Position numbers and translations under genes: made by a program. A stretch of DNA of 64,000 nt from Bradyrhizobium diazoefficiens (lineage in GTDB: Bacteria; Pseudomonadota; Alphaproteobacteria; Rhizobiales; Xanthobacteraceae): the NCBI RefSeq assembly GCF_016612535.1, contig NZ_JAENXS010000001.1:3311501-3375500 (forward strand), read 5' to 3'. Positions 9,287-18,017 of the stretch are shown one piece after another. A model generated the notes under the pieces. It was given only the letters and a program-made list of their open reading frames with translations. It ran no database searches and was not told the DNA's origin. How positions within the stretch are numbered: the stretch's first letter is position 1; every line of letters starts with the position of its first letter.

Positions 9287-9304
9287 CCTCCTCAGTTAAG
9301 GAGG
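9287..9304. promoter_or_regulatory. candidate lux/tra-box dyad upstream of the AHL synthase
   Basis: An 18-bp imperfect inverted repeat, CCTCCTCAGTTAAGGAGG, in which 14 of 18 bases match the reverse complement. Length and symmetry match LuxR/TraR operators, and it lies about 60 bp upstream of the AHL synthase start on the minus strand. The half-site differs from the Agrobacterium tra box, so assignment is by position and symmetry only. Confidence 0.45.
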
Positions 9305-9507
9305 GTGTGATATCGAGAGCCGACGCACGCATCCGGCAACGACCCGGATTGGCAGGACCGAGCCGCGCAAGCATATTTGGTCGGTCTTCGCCCGTAGCGT
9401 CGCCGAAAATCCTCAGACCACTATCGACGCGTTTTTGCTGTCGGCCTATATGGAGTGGCTAGAACTCGGAAACGAGACCTAGAGTTTGAGGGTACATTCT
9501 ATCGAGG

Positions 9508-9753
9508 ATGACACGCACTATGTCAGAAATCTCATGGCGACAGGACGGGGTCGATCCTGGCTGGTTCATCGCTGAGGGCATCGGATCAGTCCGAAGCACG
9601 GCCAGCTACGGACGACCAGGAGGCTGGTGGTTCCTCCCTGCCTGGTTGCCTGACACTGAAGAAAACGACATCGGACCATTCAGGACAAAAGCTGCAGCAT
9701 TAAAAGAAGCCGAACGTCTGGCTGCCGCCCAAGATCAAATCGCCGGGAATTAA
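9508..9753 (+). CDS. small hypothetical protein
   Basis: An 81-aa frame, acidic and Trp-rich in the middle (GRPGGWWFLPAWLPDTEEND), ending in an Ala/Glu helix (FRTKAAALKEAERLAAA). Codon use and composition look coding, and the C-terminal pattern (GPF-x-TK-x-A-x-KEAE) resembles short conserved proteins that end by modifying an amphipathic helix. A second ATG at 9520 is possible. It lies between the AHL synthase and the LuxR gene on the opposite strand. No function assigned. Confidence 0.5.
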   Translation: MTRTMSEISWRQDGVDPGWFIAEGIGSVRSTASYGRPGGWWFLPAWLPDTEENDIGPFRTKAAALKEAERLAAAQDQIAGN

Positions 9754-10012
9754 TCGCGGTTTGGCAACTCGGGGCTGATGCCGGAACATCGTTTACCCTC
9801 GTTTGCTCATCTGGTCGGCGCGCTGATGGCTCAAGCCGCATGGGCGACGCTCTGAGGGCGCCAATTCCAAGGCAGAAGTGCCTAGTGGGCTTGGCGGGAT
9901 GACCCCGCAGGCGGGGCAGTATGTCCCGCGAGGCAGGCCCGGGGATCGACGTTGTTGGGCTTTGCGGACGCGATGAGGGTGTGCATGGTCGCGGCGCGCC
10001 GGCCGCCCTCAC

Positions 10013-10735
10013 CTAGGTCTTTCCGCCAGCGGCAACAAAACGCGCGACTGCCTGGATAGTCGACCGAACGCCCAGCTTGGCCTTGGCGTTGTCCAGGTGA
10101 AATGCGACCGTATGGTGAGAGATGCCCACTATGCGGCCAATCTCCCAGGAAGACTTGCCCTGAGCGGCCCAATTCAGACATTGGATTTCCCGCGGAGAAA
10201 GCGCGACACCATCAATCTGATCGCGGGCACGCAGCTTACGTTGTGCATGCGCGTGGAAAGTCGTTGCTATCAAGGGAAGTATACGCGCGTGCCGGCGTAC
10301 GGAACGTCCGAAGGACGCACCTCGTTCGCTGGCAGCAAATGTGACCGCGGCAATAGCGACGCCGCTCTCGTGAATCGGAACGGTGAAGCCGCAGCGAATG
10401 CCAAATCGGGCGGCCTCCTCGAAAAGCTGATGCGCAGGCTCCGAATCTGCTTCTGGTCCGAGACCAAGGCCCCACTCAAAGGCCTTGTCCCGGCGAACAG
10501 ATTGAATAATCACAGGATCGAACCGATGGTACTGCTGCTCGACGTAATGCGAAGTCCAAGTTGACGGATAGGTCGAAATCAGAAGCGGCGGCGCGCCTGG
10601 TCTGGACGGCAAAACGAGGTAGGCGAAACAACACAGATCGAGCGCGGCAGCAGTTTCGGCCATCCCCAACCTAAGGTCATCGACGTCGGTACTTTCAATG
10701 AGTTGATCGACAAAGGCTTGGAAAACGTAACGCAT
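10013..10735 (-). CDS. LuxR-family quorum-sensing regulator (TraR-like)
   Basis: A 240-aa regulator with an N-terminal autoinducer-binding domain (about residues 15-155; conserved W in STWTSHYVEQQYHRFDPVI, and GFTVPIHE) and a C-terminal LuxR helix-turn-helix (about residues 175-235; LSPREIQCLNWAAQGKSSWEI, SHHTVAFHLDNAKAKLGV). The ATG at 10735 has AAGGA just upstream and is preferred over the ATG 54 nt earlier. With the nearby synthase it forms a likely AHL sensor-synthase pair, though they are not adjacent. Confidence 0.92.
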   Translation of the reverse strand: MRYVFQAFVDQLIESTDVDDLRLGMAETAAALDLCCFAYLVLPSRPGAPPLLISTYPSTWTSHYVEQQYHRFDPVIIQSVRRDKAFEWGLGLGPEADSEPAHQLFEEAARFGIRCGFTVPIHESGVAIAAVTFAASERGASFGRSVRRHARILPLIATTFHAHAQRKLRARDQIDGVALSPREIQCLNWAAQGKSSWEIGRIVGISHHTVAFHLDNAKAKLGVRSTIQAVARFVAAGGKT

Positions 10736-10897
10736 TATCCTTCTCGCTGCAGACACCCGTATGACTTTTGCCTCGATCAGAAATTTCACATATCGGGTTC
10801 ATTCGCATTGTCACTTCGTGGCGCACGGAGAACGCCTGTGGTGTGTTTCAGGATAATGCGCGAACCAAGATGAAACCTAATTGCTTGCCTCCAATGA

Positions 10898-10924
10898 TGA
10901 GGTCAAGTCGGTTGAGGTCAAGTC
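10898..10924. repeat. 12-bp direct repeat in the gap upstream of ald
   Basis: TGAGGTCAAGTC occurs at 10898-10909 and again at 10913-10924, a 15-bp periodicity. It is the only structured element noticed in the gene-free stretch 10736-11188. It could be a regulator site for ald or for the divergent luxR gene, but nothing identifies the protein. Confidence 0.4.
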
Positions 10925-11188
10925 ATGCTTGATATGCTGTGATGTTGTGATCAGCGTCCCATGGTTGCGCGAGCGTGGCGGCAAATAGTGTCCGCTCGAC
11001 ACGAGAGTTCGGTTAGCAATCCGCCGCTTGCGGCTGCTCATCGACATTGCGGTATCGGTCTCGCTCGCTTCTTTGAAATCCTGCGTGGTTGCCCAGAAAA
11101 TCGGGGGATTTCCGCGCGACTTGGCTCCACTTTCGTAAGTTTGCACCGCGATTCCCACTAGAAGAGGCCGCTCAAGAGGAGATTGCTA

Positions 11189-12301
11189 ATGAAGGTCGGT
11201 GTTCCCAAGGAGATCAAGACGCACGAATACCGGGTGGGCCTGACCCCTGGGGCCGTCCGCGAATATGTGGCCGCAGGCCATAGCGTTCTGATCGAGACCG
11301 CGGCCGGTGCTGGCATCGGCGCAACAGACGACCAATACCGGAAGGCTGGCGCGACGATTCTGGACTCCGCTCGCGAGGTCTTTGCGTCGAGCGAGATGAT
11401 CGTAAAGGTCAAGGAGCCCCAGCCTTCGGAATGGACCCAGCTGCGAGAGAACCAGATTCTGTTCACGTATCTGCATTTGGCGCCGGACCCGGAGCAGGCT
11501 AAGGGCCTCATGAAGTCCGGGTGTACCGCCATTGCGTATGAGACGGTGACGGGGGCGGCTGGCGGGCTTCCGCTGCTTGCGCCGATGAGCGAGGTTGCGG
11601 GCAGGCTTGCGATTGAAGCTGCAGGCGTGGCGCTCAGGCGGTACACCGGCGGGCGGGGGCTGTTGATCGGCGGCGTGCCCGGCGTCCAGCCGGCTCGTAT
11701 CGTTGTGATCGGAGGCGGGGTTGTTGGTGCGCATGCGGCGCGGATGGCGGCGGGATTGGGCGCCGAGGTCACGATCCTCGATCGTTCGATTCCCCGGCTT
11801 CGCGAACTGGACGAACTATTCGAGGGGCGCGTTCGCACCAGGTTCTCGACCATAGACGCCGTCGAGGACGAAGTATTTGCCGCGGATGTTGTCATTGGTG
11901 CCGTGCTCGTTCCCGGCGCCAGCGCGCCGAAGCTGGTCAGTCGCGGCATGCTGAGCTCGATGCGCAAGGGCTCCGTCATCGTGGACGTCGCCATCGATCA
12001 GGGCGGTTGCTTCGAGACATCGCGTCCGACGACGCATGCGGATCCAACCTACGAGGTGGACGGTGTCATTCACTACTGCGTCGCCAATATGCCCGGAGCT
12101 GTCCCGCTCACCTCAAGCCAAGCATTGAACAACGCAACGCTTCCCTTCGGTTTGGCTCTCGCCAACAAGGGATTTGCAGCCGTGCTCGAGAATCCGCATC
12201 TGCGCGCCGGCCTCAATGTCTATCGGGGCCGGCTAACTTACAAGGCCGTGGCCGAGAGTCTCGGCCTACCCTTCTCACCGATCGAACAGGCCGCGGCCTG
12301 A
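11189..12301 (+). CDS. ald: alanine dehydrogenase
   Basis: NAD-dependent enzyme interconverting L-alanine and pyruvate plus ammonium; in bacteroids alanine can be an exported nitrogen product. The product is 370 aa, full length. Hallmarks are MKVGVPKEIKTHEYRVGLTP at the N-terminus, the catalytic region KVKEPQPSEW and LHLAPD, and the Rossmann motif VVIGGGVVGAHAA near residue 172. The ATG at 11189 follows AAGAGGAGATTGCTA; the in-frame TTG at 11183 is not needed. A strong terminator follows 40 nt after the stop, so it is monocistronic. Confidence 0.95.
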   Translation: MKVGVPKEIKTHEYRVGLTPGAVREYVAAGHSVLIETAAGAGIGATDDQYRKAGATILDSAREVFASSEMIVKVKEPQPSEWTQLRENQILFTYLHLAPDPEQAKGLMKSGCTAIAYETVTGAAGGLPLLAPMSEVAGRLAIEAAGVALRRYTGGRGLLIGGVPGVQPARIVVIGGGVVGAHAARMAAGLGAEVTILDRSIPRLRELDELFEGRVRTRFSTIDAVEDEVFAADVVIGAVLVPGASAPKLVSRGMLSSMRKGSVIVDVAIDQGGCFETSRPTTHADPTYEVDGVIHYCVANMPGAVPLTSSQALNNATLPFGLALANKGFAAVLENPHLRAGLNVYRGRLTYKAVAESLGLPFSPIEQAAA

Positions 12302-12341
12302 TCCCCAGAGGCTCCTTAGGGGGCGTTTTCCTCCCTCACTT

Positions 12342-12370
12342 GGGCCACTCCTTCGGAGTGGCCCTTTTTT
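12342..12370 (+). terminator. rho-independent terminator of ald
   Basis: A 10-bp perfect stem (GGGCCACTCC / GGAGTGGCCC) with a TTC loop, followed by six T residues. It begins 40 nt after the ald stop codon. Confidence 0.92.
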
Positions 12371-12422
12371 GGGGGGATGGCACAGCTCTACACAAGACAG
12401 TGTGACGTGCCCTCAAGGCAAA

Positions 12423-12454
12423 GGTCACACGTTCGAATCGTGTCGGGTGCGCCC
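12423..12454 (+). other. 3' fragment resembling a tRNA (T-arm and acceptor), possible att scar
   Basis: ACACG-TTCGAAT-CGTGT (12427-12443) is a perfect T-arm with the invariant TTCGA loop, followed by CGGGTGC-G-CCC, which reads as an acceptor strand and discriminator like tRNA-Arg genes. The matching 5' half (acceptor, D-arm) and a proper anticodon stem are absent upstream. Such 3' ends are what integrative elements leave in or copy from tRNA genes. The rest of 12455-12725 holds nothing I recognise. Confidence 0.45.
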
Positions 12455-12725
12455 ATAAGTTCAAATACTTAGCGCGTTCTTAGAAGCAGCGATATCTCGA
12501 CAAGCTAGCAGATAGCTAGCACACAGCTCAGCTCGACTTTTTCGGCAAAAGCGCATAGCGGTCGGCGGCTACGTCACAGGTTGCGTCTTGAGGCTTGGGC
12601 AATAGACGAAGCAGCTTACGATCTTGCGCATAGGCGCGCGCACCGCCGACACGCCGCAAGCCGCCGCACTTTGGAGAAGAAGCTTGCTGTGAAGATGGCG
12701 CTCGTCGCTACGCACCTAGCGGCAG

Positions 12726-13037
12726 TCAACAGACGGACGCTGACACGGAGTTACATTTCTTCCATCGGAACAGTCGATCGTTGAAAAAGTACGCATTGTA
12801 TCGTGCTCCGTCCTGGCTAGCCCACGTCATTCGATAATATCTAATGGCGATCGTTCGCGACTCTACGATCCCCTCCGGTTCACCGAGCATGCTAATAACG
12901 GCTTTTCGCGACAATCCGAACTTTAAAAAATGAAAATCCAGTTCAATATCCTGCGCTTGTGGTGATGCCGTACCCGAGAGCAACAAGACGACGATTAAAC
13001 AAGCGGACTTTGTCCAAAGACCTACAATGTGTCTCAT
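12726..13037 (-). CDS. small exported BamE/SmpA-like protein
   Basis: A 103-aa protein with a signal peptide (about residues 10-28, hydrophobic, ending SPQAQD) and the motif FLKFGLSRKAVISMLGEPEG. That motif matches the G-x-s/t-x-x-x-V-x-x-x-LG-x-P turn of BamE/SmpA-like small periplasmic domains. It ends with two Cys. A good ribosome-binding site (AAAGGAAC) precedes the ATG. It is the last gene of a five-gene leftward set, 46 nt after the DUF4407 gene. Function unknown. Confidence 0.6.
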   Translation of the reverse strand: MRHIVGLWTKSACLIVVLLLSGTASPQAQDIELDFHFLKFGLSRKAVISMLGEPEGIVESRTIAIRYYRMTWASQDGARYNAYFFNDRLFRWKKCNSVSASVC

Positions 13038-13083
13038 TTTCTGTTCCTTTCGTGATTCGGTGATTGTGTCCGCCTAACGAAAT

Positions 13084-14523
13084 TCAAGCGGCTCTGTCTT
13101 GGTCATCCGGATAAAGTTGATTCATGGCGACCTCCTTCGTTCGACGTGCGGCTCGCTTCTCTGCAAGGGCTTGACGCATTTCTTCGATGTCAATTTCGCG
13201 ATTGATACTGGCGGACTCCGCATCAAACCGAGAGACGTCGTTTGCACGAAGCAACTCTTGGGCTGCATTTTCGAAGTCCACTGCGGTGCGTACAGCGTAA
13301 AGAGTTGGTGTTGAGAAAAACACCTTGCCAAGTACCGCGCTCACTTCAACGGCCATGATCACGAGAGTGGTCCAGAACGTTACCCTTGCGACCGCCGGCC
13401 GTTCTTTCAAAACTTCAAGTGCCTCGACACGCGCCAGAAATCCATGAGCTTTCGCCGCATAGCCCGGTCTCTGTTGTGCAATGGCGATTAGTTTTACCTC
13501 CCGATCGCGAATTGCCTGGTCACGCCTTTTGTCGAGTTCGTCCCGTCGAGATCGAACAGACGCCATTGCCTCATCGAGCGTCTTCAAGCCGCCGACGACG
13601 AGCTCATTTGCCTTTTCACTTCGGCGATCGCGCTTTTCACGCATCTCTGCAATCGTAGACTGTAGGCGCGTCATTTCCCCCCGAAGCCGCTCCGATTCGA
13701 CGGAGGCCAGTTGCGCCTTTTCGGTTGCATTCCTGTAGAGATTGCCCTCGCCGCGCTTGCCCGAGTTTTCCGTCGACTCCTTGACTCCGTTTCGTTCGTT
13801 GATCGCATCCCCCTGACGCCGCACCATCTCTGCGTCCGCGGCACGCTTTGCGGCAGACAGTTGGTTTAGGCGCTCTGTCAGGACCTCAACTTCTTGGTTT
13901 GGCTCGGTTTCGAGGAGAAATTTGCGTCGTAATGCGACTTCTTGTTCGCGGAGTTCGGAGAGTTCATGAGTTTGGCGCGATATTTCGGTCGCCATCGATT
14001 CGACGCCGGCGTCATATTCCGCTTCAATCTCTTGGAACAGCTTGGAGTTAGCCGTTCGATAGTCTGCATCGATCTGGCGTTCAATATCGGCGCCAAACAA
14101 ACGCAGCTCGAAAAAAGTGGCGAACGCGAACGCGATGGTGACAGAGAGTAGCAATCGTAGAGATACGGTAGCGGGGCGTTTGACCTTCGTCCAAAGCAGG
14201 TTCTTGGCGTTCCCGTAGCCGCGGTCGCGCGCTAACTCTAGCCCGTGGTGGTAGAAGTCCGATTGGACGATCTGAATGTCGACCAGCAGCACCACGCAGG
14301 CGGTGACAAAGGCCATTGCTAGTACGACGATATCTGAGCTTGAGGAGTCTCCGAAGCCGATGAGAAGCGAGGTTCCGAAGATCACGAAGAGAAATACTGA
14401 CGAAAGCAAAAGCTGCAAACCGATCCTCACGGCGAATTGTCCGTCACCGAGCTGACATTTGCGTAGACGTTCATGGTCGACGCCGGCAAGATTGCAAAGC
14501 AAGCGGAAGGTACGGTCAAACAT
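13084..14523 (-). CDS. DUF4407-like membrane/coiled-coil protein
   Basis: A 479-aa protein with three hydrophobic segments in the N-terminal third (about residues 33-57, 67-87, 122-143), a long charged coiled-coil (about 165-370), and a fourth hydrophobic segment (about 392-412). This is the architecture of DUF4407 proteins. AAGGAG precedes the ATG. It follows a cytoplasmic coiled-coil gene by 72 nt, so the two may form a membrane-tethered complex. Family function is not known to me; the call is from architecture. Confidence 0.7.
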   Translation of the reverse strand: MFDRTFRLLCNLAGVDHERLRKCQLGDGQFAVRIGLQLLLSSVFLFVIFGTSLLIGFGDSSSSDIVVLAMAFVTACVVLLVDIQIVQSDFYHHGLELARDRGYGNAKNLLWTKVKRPATVSLRLLLSVTIAFAFATFFELRLFGADIERQIDADYRTANSKLFQEIEAEYDAGVESMATEISRQTHELSELREQEVALRRKFLLETEPNQEVEVLTERLNQLSAAKRAADAEMVRRQGDAINERNGVKESTENSGKRGEGNLYRNATEKAQLASVESERLRGEMTRLQSTIAEMREKRDRRSEKANELVVGGLKTLDEAMASVRSRRDELDKRRDQAIRDREVKLIAIAQQRPGYAAKAHGFLARVEALEVLKERPAVARVTFWTTLVIMAVEVSAVLGKVFFSTPTLYAVRTAVDFENAAQELLRANDVSRFDAESASINREIDIEEMRQALAEKRAARRTKEVAMNQLYPDDQDRAA

Positions 14524-14595
14524 GTTTATTCTCCTTAGTGTTGCATTTGTATGGATGGATCAGAACAAATAGGCTTCAAGAGCGCACCACACGAC

Positions 14596-15252
14596 CTAAC
14601 CCGACGAGTGGCCGGGTACCGCCCTCTCGCGAAAGAGAGCCAGTGTCCTCTCGATCTGTTGCGCATGGTTACGGAGGATGATCTCGACCTTGGCGTTTAA
14701 ATTGTTGCCGAAGATTCGAGCCCACGTTTCGATATTCTCTCGTTCGACTATGTAGCTTTGTTCGTCCAGCCTACCGGTTGACTTCCAATGCTCAAGTCGA
14801 TCAAGCCTCGACTTCTTCTGTTCGTGACCTGCGAGGCCCTGATCTAGGGCAAGGTCGATCAATTGGCGCTCAAATTCGGTCGATCGCTCTGCGATTTCCT
14901 TCTCCATGCGGGATCCTTCGCGCATCGATTCGGCGAATAAGCGCTTCTTGTCCGCATCGAGCTCAAGGCTAATTTGGAAGATGATTTTCTCTTTCTGAAC
15001 GGCCAGCATTTGAACAATCAATTCGCCGGCTATTCGTCGCGTTTCGTCTCGAGACGCTCGATCGACGGCCAGTCGGTCGAAGAAACCGAGGTTGTTTCGC
15101 ATCTTGCCGACCTGTTGATTGCTCGTACCAAACGTCACGGCGACTTCCTCTTTCCGGACCGGCAGCCCAGGTGACGAGAAAAAGCTGTGACCGCCCGCGC
15201 TGGAGTTACCTTGCGCAACACTCCAAAAGGTCATCGCTGATTTGTCGGACAT
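14596..15252 (-). CDS. unrecognised coiled-coil protein
   Basis: A 218-aa soluble protein. The N-terminal 45 residues are Ser/Gly-rich and low complexity; the remainder is almost all helix with heptad-like Leu/Glu/Lys spacing (for example IFQISLELDADKKRLFAES). The ATG at 15252 is preceded by GGAG; an upstream in-frame ATG would add a basic stretch that looks non-coding. It lies between an OB-fold-like and a DUF4407-like gene on the same strand. No family recognised. Confidence 0.6.
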   Translation of the reverse strand: MSDKSAMTFWSVAQGNSSAGGHSFFSSPGLPVRKEEVAVTFGTSNQQVGKMRNNLGFFDRLAVDRASRDETRRIAGELIVQMLAVQKEKIIFQISLELDADKKRLFAESMREGSRMEKEIAERSTEFERQLIDLALDQGLAGHEQKKSRLDRLEHWKSTGRLDEQSYIVERENIETWARIFGNNLNAKVEIILRNHAQQIERTLALFRERAVPGHSSG

Positions 15253-15328
15253 GGAGATCTCCGCGTAGATCGAAGGGTTTCGACGCCGGTGTTGACGCCG
15301 TGGTGGCAGCAAGATTTGCTGCAAATAC

Positions 15329-15709
15329 CTATTGTTGGATGAGGACGGGCAGATCGTAGGATCCGAGCTGAATCGCGCTCTTTAATTGTCCGACGACCGC
15401 TATCTCTGCGCCGACTGGTGGAGCATTGTTGCTGCTGCTTACAACCATAATGGCTGATCCAACGGGATCTTGAATTCGGAAAATGCTGTATCCGAGCAGA
15501 CCAACCCGCCCCTGCGACGTAACGGTTCCTGACACCTTGATTGTGCTGTTGGCGTAAGCATCTTTGTTCGCCAATAGCGTTGCGATTGGCACCGTAGGCG
15601 CCATTACGCCACGTATGGCTGTGGGCTTAATTCGATTGCTCGCGAAAAAAGCGGCCGTCGCCAAGGGGGCAATAATAATCAGGATCGTGGAAAGCGCTCG
15701 CCTAAACAT
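15329..15709 (-). CDS. small membrane-anchored OB-fold-like protein
   Basis: A 126-aa protein with an N-terminal signal anchor (about residues 5-23) and a beta-rich domain: TIKVSGTVTSQGRVG, then FRIQDPVGSAIMVVSS, then PPVGAEIAVVGQL. This is the usual pattern of bacterial OB-fold domains (V-x-G-x-V ... L-x-D-x-x-G-x-I-x-V ... G-x-x-V-x-V-x-G). AAGGAG precedes the ATG. Possibly ligand- or nucleic-acid-binding outside the membrane; the role is unknown. Confidence 0.6.
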   Translation of the reverse strand: MFRRALSTILIIIAPLATAAFFASNRIKPTAIRGVMAPTVPIATLLANKDAYANSTIKVSGTVTSQGRVGLLGYSIFRIQDPVGSAIMVVSSSNNAPPVGAEIAVVGQLKSAIQLGSYDLPVLIQQ

Positions 15710-15780
15710 GTCTGTTCTCCTTTACGATCAGAAGTCGGGACGGATTTGACGGGTCGATTACGGACTCTCAGCTTGCTGGA

Positions 15781-16368
15781 TTAAGCAGCTTGGCTGAGGC
15801 TCAGCTCTCGAATGACACCGAAGGGGCCAATGCGACCAGGCAAGTCAGACGGCGGCAGCATAAGATAGTCGATCCAGACGACGCGATCGGCAGCTTGGGT
15901 TAACTTCTTCGAAGCGCCTTGCCGAAGTCCCCAGACCTCAACTGCGATGCCGCACGCTTGGATCGCCCGCATCACGTTGAGATAGTCGCCATCATGGGTC
16001 ACGAGGATGACCCTCTCAAATCCCGCGAACGCGTACTCAATAGCTTCAAGCATCGCGACCCGATCTACATTTTCACGAACAGCGATAGGCTTGAGCCCTA
16101 TAGCGCGGATCATGTGCACCGCGCGCGCCGGGAAGTCGCGATTTCGGCAGAAGGATCCATCGCAAACCCGCCGCTCGCGCAGCGCCGCGGCAAGGGCAAA
16201 ATAGTTGAACGATCGCTGGGGCCGCGCACGTCCCGTCTTCTTGTCAATTCCTCGGTGAAGCAAACTATCCGTATCTATTACAATGGCCGTGCGGCAGTGT
16301 GTGTCATTCAGCGCGCTGAGTTCCGCCTTGTATGCCGGGGCAGTATTGATCTGCAGGGACGTTTGCAT
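15781..16368 (-). CDS. NYN-domain (PIN-like) putative ribonuclease
   Basis: A 195-aa protein with the LabA/NYN pattern: an early acidic strand TAIVIDTDSLLHRG (Asp pair near residues 31-33), then VDRVAMLEAIEYAF, then VILVTHDGDYLNVMRAIQACGIAVEVWG, whose D-G-D after a hydrophobic strand is the NYN metal-binding motif, and a final DRVVWIDYL. AAGGAGGA precedes the ATG at 16368, so the long upstream extension is not coding. It heads the leftward five-gene set and is divergent from the ECF operon. Confidence 0.7.
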   Translation of the reverse strand: MQTSLQINTAPAYKAELSALNDTHCRTAIVIDTDSLLHRGIDKKTGRARPQRSFNYFALAAALRERRVCDGSFCRNRDFPARAVHMIRAIGLKPIAVRENVDRVAMLEAIEYAFAGFERVILVTHDGDYLNVMRAIQACGIAVEVWGLRQGASKKLTQAADRVVWIDYLMLPPSDLPGRIGPFGVIRELSLSQAA

Positions 16369-16659
16369 TTGGGCTCCTCCTTGCATTCGCGGCTGATTCC
16401 GCGAGGAGCCTTCGCAATTAAACTGTTGTCTGCCGTTTACATTAATTTCTTCAGCGTCCCGAAATTGCTTCCCAATTTTGCAAATCGTCGGAGTTGGCCG
16501 ATCGTGATGAGTGGACTGGCGGCTCAATTCTCCGCGCCGGGACATCGCTCGGAATCGGTACACAGAAACTGTGGGCCGAATCCTGCGCTCGAAATGACCG
16601 TGTTTTCAGGTAGTTGGGAGCGGTATTATGCGCCTAGACGCCATCCTTTGGAGACTAAA

Positions 16660-17298
16660 ATGTCCGAGCCCGCCTCAACTTCGGCCATCCCTCTTGCCCG
16701 CGAAAGCGAGACCTTTCTCTATGCGATCGCGGGGCTTTGCGTCGCAATCGACGTCGGTCTTGGTGCAATTGTGAATTTGGTCAAGTTGCCCGTCTATCTT
16801 GACGCAGTTGGAACGATCGCTTTTGCTTTGCTCGCAGGTCGCATGGGCTTCAGAGGCTTCCTACTTTCCGCCTTCGTAGGAGCGGCGGCATTCGTATTGA
16901 CGGGGCTCGTCTTCAATCCCGTGGTGTTTTGGTTCATTCCCACTCAAGTCGCGATTGCCGCCTATTCGTTTTATGTTGCGCGTCCCTTGATTGGCGGTTT
17001 CGTCTCGGAGGTGAGATTTGGCCTAAAGCAAATTCTACTGATGGTCGCCGTCGGCGTTGGGTTAGGGATAGTCGCGGGGGCCGTCAGTGCTCCCATCATT
17101 GCTTATGTGTTTGGCGGTATCACCGGAGCCGGAGCGTCATTAATTGTCGCAGCGCTGTTGAAGACCGGGGCGAATTTGTTTCAGTCAGTGCTTGCTTCGG
17201 GTTTCGCTTCCGAACCCATCGACAAGACCATCCAGCTATTCGTGGCCGGCGCACTGGTAAGAGCTACGCCGTCACGCGTGCGGCGCTTGTTTATTTGA
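16660..17298 (+). CDS. ECF transporter substrate-binding (S) component
   Basis: A 212-aa integral membrane protein with five or six hydrophobic helices. The first reads IAGLCVAIDVGLGAIVN and the second begins VYLDAVGTIAFALLAGRMGF, the Y-LD-x-x-G pattern seen in S components of the ECF vitamin transporter family. The ATG at 16660 follows TTTGGAG; upstream codons belong to non-coding sequence. The next two genes encode the T and A components, so this is a complete dedicated-type transporter. Substrate is not readable from sequence. Confidence 0.8.
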   Translation: MSEPASTSAIPLARESETFLYAIAGLCVAIDVGLGAIVNLVKLPVYLDAVGTIAFALLAGRMGFRGFLLSAFVGAAAFVLTGLVFNPVVFWFIPTQVAIAAYSFYVARPLIGGFVSEVRFGLKQILLMVAVGVGLGIVAGAVSAPIIAYVFGGITGAGASLIVAALLKTGANLFQSVLASGFASEPIDKTIQLFVAGALVRATPSRVRRLFI

Positions 17299-18014
17299 GA
17301 CGCAATGTGCAAGCACATCCGTTCGGTAGGCTCTTTCTCGCAATTGCCGCACTCTGCGCGTCCCTTAACTCGGGGCGCGTAGCGCTCGCGGCGACTGCGG
17401 CTTGCGCGATCCTGGGCTTTTTTCTGTTAAGACAACAACGATTGCTCGTTCGTTACATCGTTCTGGTCTCACCATTTGTCTTTACTTCTGCCGTGCTTTG
17501 GACCCTGGTACTTTTCGATTTTGGCAGGCCGGATCCTTCGGCAACCTTGACGGCGATTTTCGATTCTAATTCCAGATTTTTTCTTTTAGTTCGAATGCTG
17601 GTGACGACGTCGGCGATAGTGCTAGCATTTGGCACGGTTCCAGACGGTGAATTCGATACGGTCCTGCGCAAACTAGGGTTGCCCCAGGGTCTCGCCATCA
17701 TATTCGCTTCGGGATTATCGTTGGCTACAACCGTGCGAGAGTCGTTCGAACGCAGCGTCGTTGCACTTCGAGCTCAAGGGCTGCTCGGTCCGTCTTTGGG
17801 TTCGAAGGTCAGCTCGTTGGGAAAGTTGATAGGTCTGACGTGGGTTTCGACCCTAAGCACATCTCTCGGACGAGCCGAGTCGAAGTGGAACGGAAATGCA
17901 TTCCTCGGCGCCATGCGGGCGCACGGGATTGATGTGCTGAGTATATCCAGAGCGGATACAATTATCGCAGCCATAATTGCCGGAGCTCTCATTATTGTCT
18001 CGGTGGGTCTGTGA
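17295..18014 (+). CDS. ECF transporter transmembrane (T) component
   Basis: About 239 aa, five to six hydrophobic helices. The C-terminal half carries EcfT features: FGTVPDGEFDTVLRKLGLPQGLAIIFASGL and ESFERSVVALRAQGL, the latter matching the A-x-R-A-x-G coupling motif. No ATG exists at the beginning; the TTG at 17295 overlaps the S-component stop (TTGA), and a GTG at 17307 is an alternative. Translation is probably coupled to the upstream gene. Membrane partner of the ATPase that starts 3 nt downstream. Confidence 0.8.
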   Translation: MRRNVQAHPFGRLFLAIAALCASLNSGRVALAATAACAILGFFLLRQQRLLVRYIVLVSPFVFTSAVLWTLVLFDFGRPDPSATLTAIFDSNSRFFLLVRMLVTTSAIVLAFGTVPDGEFDTVLRKLGLPQGLAIIFASGLSLATTVRESFERSVVALRAQGLLGPSLGSKVSSLGKLIGLTWVSTLSTSLGRAESKWNGNAFLGAMRAHGIDVLSISRADTIIAAIIAGALIIVSVGL

Positions 18015-18017
18015 CCT

